Assembly (NCBI RefSeq): GCF_013389365.1
Contig: NZ_JACADJ010000009.1
Span: 27,295 to 91,294 of the forward strand
From: Desulfobacter latus
GTDB lineage: Bacteria > Desulfobacterota > Desulfobacteria > Desulfobacterales > Desulfobacteraceae
DNA: 64,000 bases
Direction: 5' to 3'
The notes beneath the pieces are model-generated. The model was given only the letters and a program-made list of their open reading frames with translations, was not told the origin of the DNA and ran no database searches. The translations under genes and the position numbers were made by a program. Positions 36,594 to 44,015 of the stretch are shown piece by piece; position 1 is the first letter of the stretch, and each line of letters begins with the position of its first letter.

Positions 36594-38330
36594 TTGGACC
36601 AAGACAGCAATTCAAAGATCACCTCAACCATTCAAGAGCTTTCAGGGTTGATTGCCTCTTTTGAGAACGGCATACCCGGTCAAGATGTGCAATTGTTCGT
36701 ACAGACCGCTTCCGGCCTCAAAATAGAGCTTGAGGATCAAAAACAATTGTCGCCTATCGGGCAAATGATTCTTTCACTTGGAAAGTACCTGGCATCCAAA
36801 CAGGCGGCAGCCCATCAGGGAACTTTGCCGTTGTTGCAGGAACTGCTTGATGCCTTGAAGACTTTAATAACGGGTACGGACCTGGATCCGGCAGGGCAAG
36901 AGCGGCTGGTAAAGGAAATGATCCGTAAATTCAATTCGTTTAAGGAAATTATTGTTCCGCCGGCCCCGGCTCCCGGAGATCTGGATGAATTGAAAGCCGT
37001 TGTGTTGTCCATTGACTGGGAAATCACAAGTGGGACCATCAATCAATTTATCGGGGCTGTGGATCATTTGCTTCAAAAATGGAGGGGGCATTGGGTAAAT
37101 ATCAACCTCCTTAAGATCATGCGGACTATGGTAAATTATATCGAATCTAAACAGGCGGCTGCCCATACGGACTCCATTGATGTCTTAAAGTCCGTTTATA
37201 TTATTCTTGAAAAAGTGGTTCATCAGCCTGGATTGAGTGTTACTGAAAAAAAGCAACATCTTGATCAAGCAATTGTGTTGTTTAACAGCTTCAAAAAACG
37301 GGCTGTATCGTCCCATGGCAAAATTGTTGAGCCCGGACAGGAAGATTCTTATCCGTCTCAGCAGGAGATGCCTCCCGCCCTTTCCCACTTAAGTCATGAA
37401 ACAAAACAAACTCCGGAGGAGAGTTCGGAAGTCACATTGCTTGACCTTGAAAAAGCCATGGTGCAACCGGTTTCGCGGAATAAAGAGGATGAGGAGAATA
37501 TACAGCCGGCCCTGCAAGGGAAACGGAGCGATTCACCGGGACCTGGCAATGTGATGGATAATCTCTTAAATCCCAAAGAAACAGAAGCGGATAAGATGCT
37601 GGACAGCATCCATCTTATGGACGTTAACAGCATAAATCCGATTCACAACCCTGCTGCAATGGCCGGGGCTGATCGTGAACTCAAACCGGGTATAAGCGAA
37701 ATTACCCGTTATGATAAACAATCTAAACCGATTCCGGAAATCGAAGATACACTGAATGAATTCTTTGGTATTGATATGGCGTTGGATGCGGGTGAAGACG
37801 TTGGTTTAGAAGATCCTTCAGAAACAGAGGCCCTGCAAAACAATACGGATTCGGATTCGGATACAGATTCGGATTCGGATTCGGATTCGGACGGTATCGT
37901 CCCATTTGACTATGAAGATGAGGTTGATGAGACCTTAGATTCCTCGTCCCAGATTCCGGTTAGTGCATCAGATGATGGGGATTTAACCATCCTTAAGGGT
38001 TTAGAAGAGGCCTTTTGCCGGATTCCGGCGAATATTGACCAGACAGGCCGGACAAAAATATTACAGGACCTGGAGAGACTTGGAACCAAATGGGAGGGCG
38101 AGCCGGTAAAATCAAGCCTGGTTAAAATAATTGGGGTACTGTTTGACAGGCTGAGTATTCCTGAGGTTGAGCAACCGTTGGTTCAGGAAGGAACTTTCAG
38201 GTCAGACGATCACGATCTGCAGGCAGGGACCGAACCAAAGCAGGAACCGGGTATAACCGACAGCCCATCTCCGGACCCTGACCCACAAAAAGGCATATTG
38301 TCAAAATTGAAACGTTTTTTTAGATTTTGA
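36594..38330 (+). CDS. Acidic repeat protein of the MglA group, unknown function
   Basis: 578 aa from TTG 36594, with AAGGAGG 5 nt before it. Not a family I know. Three related alpha-helical repeats can be seen: about 15-120 (LGKYLASKQAAAHQ...RKFNSFK), about 125-235 (MVNYIESKQAAAHT...VLFNSFK) and a shorter one near 480-540 (KWEGEPVKSSLVKIIGVLF, parallel to KWRGHWVNINLLKIMRTMV). A disordered acidic stretch with a Ser-Asp run (about 418-435) separates them. The C-terminus is basic (KLKRFFRF), perhaps for membrane contact. It may be a scaffold or effector of the GTPase. Confidence 0.8.
   Translation: MDQDSNSKITSTIQELSGLIASFENGIPGQDVQLFVQTASGLKIELEDQKQLSPIGQMILSLGKYLASKQAAAHQGTLPLLQELLDALKTLITGTDLDPAGQERLVKEMIRKFNSFKEIIVPPAPAPGDLDELKAVVLSIDWEITSGTINQFIGAVDHLLQKWRGHWVNINLLKIMRTMVNYIESKQAAAHTDSIDVLKSVYIILEKVVHQPGLSVTEKKQHLDQAIVLFNSFKKRAVSSHGKIVEPGQEDSYPSQQEMPPALSHLSHETKQTPEESSEVTLLDLEKAMVQPVSRNKEDEENIQPALQGKRSDSPGPGNVMDNLLNPKETEADKMLDSIHLMDVNSINPIHNPAAMAGADRELKPGISEITRYDKQSKPIPEIEDTLNEFFGIDMALDAGEDVGLEDPSETEALQNNTDSDSDTDSDSDSDSDGIVPFDYEDEVDETLDSSSQIPVSASDDGDLTILKGLEEAFCRIPANIDQTGRTKILQDLERLGTKWEGEPVKSSLVKIIGVLFDRLSIPEVEQPLVQEGTFRSDDHDLQAGTEPKQEPGITDSPSPDPDPQKGILSKLKRFFRF
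37847..37892 (+). repeat. GATTCG hexamer microsatellite inside the 578-aa gene
   Basis: Seven near-perfect GATTCG units (one GATACA variant), encoding the Ser-Asp run. Length changes by whole units keep the frame, so this can vary the linker length. Confidence 0.85.
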
Positions 38331-38359
38331 CTTTGACTTTGACCTGACATGAGAATCAA

Positions 38360-38890
38360 ATGATTGCTTTTTGCGAAGACTGCGGAAACAAAAACCATCT
38401 GCCTGATCAGGCAGATGGAACAAAAAGGATCATTTTTCGATGCAGCAGGTGTGGATATCCCAATAACTATGCTGTCCAGGATACCCCACATCCTGACAAT
38501 ACATGTGAATACGATCATGGACATGGGGTTGGGGTGTTCGATTTGTTGCTTGGCGCAATATCCGCCCTGCCCGAAATTGACGGGTCCTTTGTTTTCAGCA
38601 ATGCTGATGGATTGATTGCATTCAACATGCCCGGGCTGTTTTCTGAAAAACAGACAAAAGCCTTGGCAGTGCTTTTAGAACAGACGTATGAAGGCCCTAA
38701 ACAGGTATACCGCGGTATTAAAGATATGGTGCTGGTCACACAAAACAAAGCAGTCCTGGTAAAATCTCTGGGCCGGTCTAAGTTTCTTGTGGTGGTTGCC
38801 GCCCGGTTTCCGTTACCTGTCCAAATCATGGAAAAACTAAACAATTTGATCGCCTCTTTTGGAAAGAAGAGATCAAAAATGACGCTATAA
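38360..38890 (+). CDS. Zinc-ribbon protein with a roadblock-like domain
   Basis: 176 aa. An N-terminal zinc ribbon has CEDCGNKN and CSRCGYPN (two CxxC pairs). A linker leads to a roadblock/LC7-like fold from about residue 60: FDLLLGAISALPEIDGSFVFSNADGLIAF, then VYRGIKDMVLVTQNKAVL. This domain pairing suggests an adaptor for the MglA-like GTPase. It is 29 nt after the 578-aa gene and 6 nt before the next. Confidence 0.7.
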   Translation: MIAFCEDCGNKNHLPDQADGTKRIIFRCSRCGYPNNYAVQDTPHPDNTCEYDHGHGVGVFDLLLGAISALPEIDGSFVFSNADGLIAFNMPGLFSEKQTKALAVLLEQTYEGPKQVYRGIKDMVLVTQNKAVLVKSLGRSKFLVVVAARFPLPVQIMEKLNNLIASFGKKRSKMTL

Positions 38891-38896
38891 TGAATA

Positions 38897-39259
38897 ATGA
38901 ATAAAAAGATAAAGGTATTGGAAAAAATAGCGCGTATAAAAGGGGTTCGAGAGTTCCTGCTGGTAGATGAAAACCGTGTTATCAAATCCCATGGGGCAAA
39001 AGATCCTGAAAAAAAGGCCGAATCTCTAATAAACTGCAGTCAAAAAGCCGGAAGTATATCTAAATCCGGGTATCAATATCTTTTTTTTTCCAGGGAGAAC
39101 CAAAACCATTTGCTGGTATTCCCTGTTGGCACATTTGCTCTGGGAATTATACAGGAAAAGGGCGTAAACAGTCTTATGCTGGCAAACCAGGTTAAAAAGG
39201 CATTAAAAGATATCGATTTTTTATATGAAATAAAGGAGTCACTCACTCATGACCGCTGA
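38897..39259 (+). CDS. Small roadblock-like protein
   Basis: 120 aa. It has a likely roadblock/LC7-type alpha-beta arrangement: EKIARIKGVREFLLVDENRVIKSHG, then YQYLFFSRENQNHLLVFPV and a C-terminal helix. Similarity is weak, so the assignment rests on the predicted fold and on its neighbours. Its stop overlaps the next gene by 11 nt. Confidence 0.6.
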   Translation: MNKKIKVLEKIARIKGVREFLLVDENRVIKSHGAKDPEKKAESLINCSQKAGSISKSGYQYLFFSRENQNHLLVFPVGTFALGIIQEKGVNSLMLANQVKKALKDIDFLYEIKESLTHDR

Positions 39260-39524
39260 AACCATTATTCTGGTTTTTACTCTGGCTATTTACCTTATCA
39301 TCATTTTTGTATTCAACAAGGCACGGATGAAATATTCCGGCGGCAAGATCGGTAAGGTGATCAATTTGATACTGGTGACGGTATCTTTGTTGTTTATTTC
39401 TGATTATCTGGTGTTTTTAGAAAGTTACCTGGATTCGGAAAGTCTGAATATTCTAAGATCCATGTCCAGAACAGCCGGGCTCGGATTTCTGGCATATGGA
39501 GGGGCAAAGATAGCCGATTCATAA
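39249..39524 (+). CDS. Small membrane protein of the MglA group
   Basis: 91 aa. Two clear hydrophobic helices (about 4-22 and 38-56) and a third weaker one (about 74-88). Unknown family. It overlaps the upstream roadblock-like gene by 11 nt, so the two are translationally coupled. It could anchor the complex at the inner membrane. Confidence 0.65.
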   Translation: MTAETIILVFTLAIYLIIIFVFNKARMKYSGGKIGKVINLILVTVSLLFISDYLVFLESYLDSESLNILRSMSRTAGLGFLAYGGAKIADS

Positions 39525-39525
39525 A

Positions 39526-40743
39526 TCAGGAAAAAAATGAAAAAAAACCACCGCCTTTGCTTTTCGGTTTAAATCTGGTTTTGATCTCCAGAATAATGGT
39601 TCTGAAATCATTAACGATTTTATCTTTCTCAACGGAACTGGTCTGGTATTTTTCGACATAACTCAACATTTTTTCAAGACCATCTACGACGTTGAGCAAA
39701 GTTTCTGTGCCAAGTATATTGCCCATATTTTTTAATATGCGGTAGCAGTATTCGTTGAATCCGGTGATTAAAATTGTCCTTCTATCTTGAGCAGGGGAGA
39801 CGTGAAGCATGGTATTTGAAATCTGCGTTGAGTTGGATCTTTTGTCATTGTAAGGGGAATAGGTTTTAAGAATCTGCTGGAATTGTTCGGGAAGATCTTT
39901 TTTGGCATCTTCAAATACGGCACTGGTATGGCCCCCCAGTTCGTCGGTCAGGGTTTTAAGGATAACTGAAATCAGGTCGCTGTATACTGTAATAATCGCA
40001 GAGTAATCGCCTTCATCTCCTTCGCCGTTCAGTGAAATTTCCTCTTTTTCCACAATCATGCCGGATGAAATCACGGAAAACAAAATTTTGTATACGGCAA
40101 AATCATCATACCCGCTCTGGTTAATTATCTGGCGAACTGTCCGCGTGCCATCCACAAGAGAAAGCACACACCATTCATTTGCATTGAGTTTTATTTCATT
40201 TTTGTTCGGGACAGTTCCCGACATCTTGTAAATCATCTTGTCCGAAGGGATACATTTTTTCAGTACGGATAACTCATCAATCCGCCGGGACGCCTCAAGT
40301 ATCAATTTCATGGGATTGAGCTGGGTAACAATCATTCCCTTGAGGTTTAATTTTTCATCCTTGTAGTCAAATTTTCCTTTTTTGCAGAAAAAAAGATTGT
40401 AAAGGATGGTTTCTACTTGGCGTATGTTGTATTTTTTAAATGTTTCCAGGGATATATATCCCTTATCAACCAGAATTTTGCCCAGATGTGTTTTACTTTC
40501 CTTGGCAAGGTCGAGGCATTTTTTCAATTGTTGTTCGGAAATTACGCCATTGGTTCTCAATAAAAAACCCAGTCGCGCCTCTTTAAGAGATGCTGTGGCA
40601 TAAACGATGGTGCCGTTATTGAAAAAGACCCGGCTTGTATCGTCATCTCCTGTAACTGTCAACACCCCGGTTTTTTCATCATTGCATAATAACTGAAAGA
40701 TACTTGCCAGCGCCAGGCCTTCAAAGTCTCCCTGAAAATTCAT
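39526..40743 (-). CDS. PATAN/DUF4388-domain protein
   Basis: 405 aa from ATG 40743 (MNFQGDFEGLALASIFQLL); the 4 codons before it come from the IscB element end. The N-terminal PATAN (DUF4388) domain is followed by LGFLLRTNGVISEQQLKKC...LGKILVDKGYIS, an MshEN-like pattern, then a helical C-terminal half ending GGGFFSFFS. PATAN proteins are found in response regulators and polarity systems. Its native promoter is now 1.7 kb away behind the IS, and iscB transcription points into it. Confidence 0.8.
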   Translation of the reverse strand: MNFQGDFEGLALASIFQLLCNDEKTGVLTVTGDDDTSRVFFNNGTIVYATASLKEARLGFLLRTNGVISEQQLKKCLDLAKESKTHLGKILVDKGYISLETFKKYNIRQVETILYNLFFCKKGKFDYKDEKLNLKGMIVTQLNPMKLILEASRRIDELSVLKKCIPSDKMIYKMSGTVPNKNEIKLNANEWCVLSLVDGTRTVRQIINQSGYDDFAVYKILFSVISSGMIVEKEEISLNGEGDEGDYSAIITVYSDLISVILKTLTDELGGHTSAVFEDAKKDLPEQFQQILKTYSPYNDKRSNSTQISNTMLHVSPAQDRRTILITGFNEYCYRILKNMGNILGTETLLNVVDGLEKMLSYVEKYQTSSVEKDKIVNDFRTIILEIKTRFKPKSKGGGFFSFFS

Positions 40744-40832
40744 AAAATGCGGCAAGGAAACCCCTGAGTCTTTAGCTCAGGAGAGGAATTGCCGCCCTCC
40801 TTATAATAATTTAGTAGTCCAGGTACCGGACC

Positions 40833-42126
40833 TTAGCACGTCGTATTGTAGGAATAGCCATCAGATGCGTGAAGCAGCCTGCAGTATTTCCAGCTAATGC
40901 CCTGTACTGTTTTGTCCACTGTTTTAATGTTAAACGATCCGCTTTTTCTGACAGCGACACGCCCGGTGTACGTTCCAACCTTTTTGCCGGAAGTGACAAC
41001 CGCCTTGACGATGTCGCCCGTTTGAAATCCTTTGACTTTTTTCTCAGTTGACTTTGCTGTTGTCCGGGGGAATCCGAACTTGTTTACTCTGCACATCTGC
41101 CTTGAGCCATGACCGTCTGCCTTTACAATCAGCACGGCCTTATCGATCTGAAAAATTTTTTCAGGTGTGCTTTGCCCGACACAGGCGGCATCGAGCCAAT
41201 GCGTTTTGTGAAGTCCCCTGGTCGTCCGGTTGAATTTTGTCAGACCGCCGGAGCCTGTTTCAACCGGCAGTCCGTTTTTTTTCAAGGTACGGAACAAGTC
41301 CCATCGGGTCGTGTTGACGGCGCCTGCATCCTTGAGCGGCACTTTGGACTGCTTTTGAATTCGCTTCAACAGTCCCGGTTTCCTTGAAAGGAACTGTTCT
41401 ATGGGCTTGTTCCCCTTCTTCCTGTTGCACGCCGTACAGGCCAGTGTCAGATTGCTGACTCTGTTGGACCCGCCTTTCGATCTCGGCACGATATGTTCAA
41501 TCTCCAATAGGATATCTGTTTTTCCGCAATAGGCACACGTTCTGTCCCATTTTTCCAAAAGGTATTCCCGTACCTCATAACCCATGAGTTCCCCCTGCTG
41601 ATACGCGACACCGGATATTTCGGGATTCTGTATTTTCTGCATGTCAAACCGAACCAACTCCATTGAAATTGCCTGAATATTGCAAAATCGGCACAACCGG
41701 TTGACCCAGGTTTCGATATTGTGAACCCGGCTTTTTAATGAAGGCGGCAGCCATCCTTCCGCCCTGGTCCGGTTATCAAAGCGCGGTTTTCGGTATCGCG
41801 TTTTCCGGTTTCTCCGGGATCTTCTGATGGCTCGTCTTGATTCCAGATTATTTTTGATCTGTTGGCCTCGATGTCTCAGTTCCATGGCAAAAACAATCTC
41901 TCCGGAATCGTCGTTAATCACGGCAATTCCGGTCTCTCTACTGCCCGGATCAATCTTGATCCGCAATGGGTTTGATGCCACGTCCAAGACTTTCTCTTTC
42001 AAAATGATCGTGAAAGGGAACTGTCTGAAAACCGCGGCTTTCCCTTCTGTTAAAAGCAATCTTGCCTTTGCCGGATGTACCGGATTCTGCGGTTTTTTTG
42101 TTTGTATCCAGAACAAATACGTTCAA
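40833..42126 (-). pseudogene. iscB: iscB copy 3, frameshifted near its start
   Basis: The body matches copies 1 and 2 and keeps all catalytic motifs (IDPGSRETG, ISMELVRFD, EHIVPRSKGG, HWLDAACVG). Near codon 11 it has 7 T where the others have 6 (42093-42099), so MNVFVLDTNK runs out of frame. A TTG at 42116 could restart translation to give MFWIQTKKPQ, losing only about 5 to 8 N-terminal residues of the PLMP segment. It may therefore be weakly functional or dead. Confidence 0.8.
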
Positions 42127-42132
42127 TTTAAA

Positions 42133-42239
42133 GGCATCCTTCATATCACCCCCAAAGTACTTTACACTTTTTTGGGGAATGATTGCTAAAAAATAGGGTG
42201 CTTGCTCCAAAAAGTGTAAACTGGTAAATGAAGGATGCC
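42133..42239. mobile_element. 107-bp MITE nested in IscB copy 3
   Basis: Terminal inverted repeat GGCATCCTTCAT...ATGAAGGATGCC, with a shared inner TTTACACTTTTT stretch. Flanked by perfect 8-bp duplications AATTTAAA (42125-42132, 42240-42247); copy 2 has a single AATTTAAA at the same spot. No ORF. An 8-bp duplication would fit, for example, IS1595- or IS66-type transposases; the parent is not in the window. Confidence 0.9.
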
Positions 42240-42247
42240 AATTTAAA

Positions 42248-42477
42248 AATCCTCTTGTTTCCAAGGTAATGTTTGCCTCGTCAATGTTATGACCGGGTTT
42301 GGCGCAAGCAGCACCGGCTTAACCCCTTAAACCTGTTTAACCACTTGCCGTAGAACCTGGAGCTGGCGAGCACCCCAGGGTACCTGTTTCCGATCTAACG
42401 TAGTACTCGAAGCACTTAGACTGGTCAACTTTAGGGCTTTTTCAAGCCCCTCGGTCTTTAGCCGAGGGGTAGTTGAC
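42248..42477 (-). ncRNA. omega-RNA (HEARO-type) of IscB copy 3
   Basis: Same fold and sequence as copies 1 and 2. The MITE now separates it from iscB. Predicted guide from the 5' flank: ATCCACGGAAACATAA (reverse complement of 42478-42493). Confidence 0.72.
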
Positions 42478-42605
42478 TTATGTTTCCGTGGATTATTCTA
42501 TTAACAATACGTTTGTTTAATATGCCATAATATGCCGGAATTTGAAATAAATTTTTCATATTTGATTATCGGATATGGGTTCTGGAAAATCGACAATATC
42601 AGGGA

Positions 42606-43679
42606 CTACTCTGACAGGATTGTCAGAAAAAACAGAGTGGTTATATCCGGAAATCCGGTTTTTTCAAGCTGGTTCCGGCGTTGGAATCTGATGAGTGACC
42701 GGGTCAGTTTGGTGTCAACAATGCCGTTAATTTCATGAGGGTATAAATCAATTTTTTGCAACATCGTCTGAAGTTGTTTGATTTTATGGCCTTTAATGCC
42801 GTTTTCATATTTTGATATCATCAGGGTGGGTTTCCAGAATAAAAAGAAGCGGATGTGTACAGGGTTCAATAGAATTTTTTCATAAATATGATATTTTTTT
42901 TCGACAATCGCGGGTAATGAAGTGAAATGAATCAGCATCATTCCGGTCTCGTTGTAGATTTTATCGGTAATGTCGTTAAAATTTTCTGAAAAGATTGCCG
43001 TTAAAAAAAGCGGTTCATATCTTTCAAGATGATATGCCGATAAAAATTCGATCAGCTTATCATCTGTCGACTGAATTGATTTTTCGTCTGTATTATGCAA
43101 AGTGGGGAGCGGTTTACCGGCAGGAGAAGGCTTTGCGAGGGGGGGGCTTTTTTTCTTGGTGACGGGTGGTATTGGTTCCGGCTTAAGAATTTGCGTCTTT
43201 TGTTCTTTGCCGCTCCAAAAGATAAAGGCTGTGCCAATCAAGCCAAACAATACGGCAATGATGATTATTTTGGTAATGACTGAGTTGAAAGTTAAGAATT
43301 TGAAGACATTTTTACATCTTTTTGGTACGATAAATGATTCTTTAACATATTTTTTAGTGATTATTTTTGTGCGATCTTTAAATGCGTTATGAAGCGCCCG
43401 ATCCATAATTGCCCTGATCTGGTCAATCCTGCCCGTGGACAAACGAAACACTTCCTGAAGGGTTTTTTCTTCGATAATAATTTGATGGTTTGCGCCGGCA
43501 GCAGTTAATATAAATTGGATATAGACAATGGTCTGCTCAGCAGTTAATGGCTGATTGGCATTAAGATTAAAGCTATGGAAAAATTTAAGATCTTCCCGGT
43601 CGGACGAGAACGGATCTGTATTTAATCGAAAATGGTTTAAAAATTCAGCATTATTAAAATTAGATTTCAGTTCATCCAT
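42606..43679 (-). CDS. ExeA/GspA-like protein without its P-loop, with a peptidoglycan-binding domain
   Basis: 357 aa. The N-terminus (FLNHFRLNTDPFSSDREDLKFFHS) looks like the start of ExeA/GspA ATPases, but it jumps directly to the C-terminal lid pattern (PLTAEQTIVYIQFILTAAG), so Walker A, Walker B and sensor parts are missing. A TM helix (about 137-155), a Pro/Lys-rich linker and a C-terminal PG-binding-1-like domain (HKIKQLQTMLQKIDLYPHEI) follow. ExeA/GspA uses ATP to help secretin or pilus assembly across peptidoglycan. Here only the anchoring role could remain. No stop or frameshift is visible. Confidence 0.7.
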   Translation of the reverse strand: MDELKSNFNNAEFLNHFRLNTDPFSSDREDLKFFHSFNLNANQPLTAEQTIVYIQFILTAAGANHQIIIEEKTLQEVFRLSTGRIDQIRAIMDRALHNAFKDRTKIITKKYVKESFIVPKRCKNVFKFLTFNSVITKIIIIAVLFGLIGTAFIFWSGKEQKTQILKPEPIPPVTKKKSPPLAKPSPAGKPLPTLHNTDEKSIQSTDDKLIEFLSAYHLERYEPLFLTAIFSENFNDITDKIYNETGMMLIHFTSLPAIVEKKYHIYEKILLNPVHIRFFLFWKPTLMISKYENGIKGHKIKQLQTMLQKIDLYPHEINGIVDTKLTRSLIRFQRRNQLEKTGFPDITTLFFLTILSE

Positions 43680-43726
43680 AAACTTCGGGACGGGTCTTAA
43701 ATAACTTGCCCTTTTTGCTGTATCCA

Positions 43727-43779
43727 GGAGCGCGGGCGTCCCGCCCGCATCTTTATTGCAGGCGGGACGCCCGCGCTCC
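43727..43779. repeat. GC-rich dispersed palindrome (REP-like)
   Basis: 22-bp arms GGAGCGCGGGCGTCCCGCCCGC and its complement (one mismatch) around a 9-nt AT-rich loop, in AT-rich intergenic DNA. This sequence type recurs in many unrelated genomes as far as I know. Confidence 0.75.
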
Positions 43780-43884
43780 CAGGTTAAATTGTTTCACTCC
43801 ATTATCAAGTTTCGGACTCGTTCCTTAATTAACTTTATTCAGATCATTTATAAAGAAAAATTTTTATAACAATAAAGTACCCAG

Positions 43885-44015
43885 GTTTTTCCAGTCGCTT
43901 GCACAAAGCCTGTAAATGGTATATAGATGCCCGGATTAAAAGGGCGATACTCTTAAATTAAAGACAAGATTTAAAAGGCAAAACGGATATCCAGGTCTTG
44001 AAATCAGTCAATAGA
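43885..44015 (+). pseudogene. Relic of a second cmoA copy upstream of cmoB
   Basis: The leader CGCTTGCACAAAGCCTGTAA and TATAGATGCCCRGATTAAA matches the leader of cmoA (34237-34281). It continues into AAAGACAAG (cmoA codons 3-5) and then jumps to TTTAAAAGG-AAAACGGATAT...CTTGAAATCAGTCA, which matches cmoA at 34840-34880. About 530 bp in between are deleted. Confidence 0.75.

Larger units (their letters stand above)
40740..42477 (-). mobile_element. IscB-omegaRNA element, copy 3 (frameshifted, with nested MITE)
   Basis: 1738 bp. The excess over copy 2 (116 bp) is fully explained by a 107-bp MITE, its 8-bp target duplication and one extra T in a poly-T run. The right end lies at the start codon of the PATAN gene, the left end between it and the ExeA-like gene, so the insertion split a minus-strand pair. 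Confidence 0.85.

Noticed and set aside
37723..37905. Minus-strand ORF rich in Asn-Pro
   Set aside because: Shadow of the GATTCG microsatellite in the 578-aa gene.
40744..40755. Four extra N-terminal codons of the PATAN protein
   Set aside because: They lie in the IscB element end; homologous sequence begins at MNFQGD (40743).
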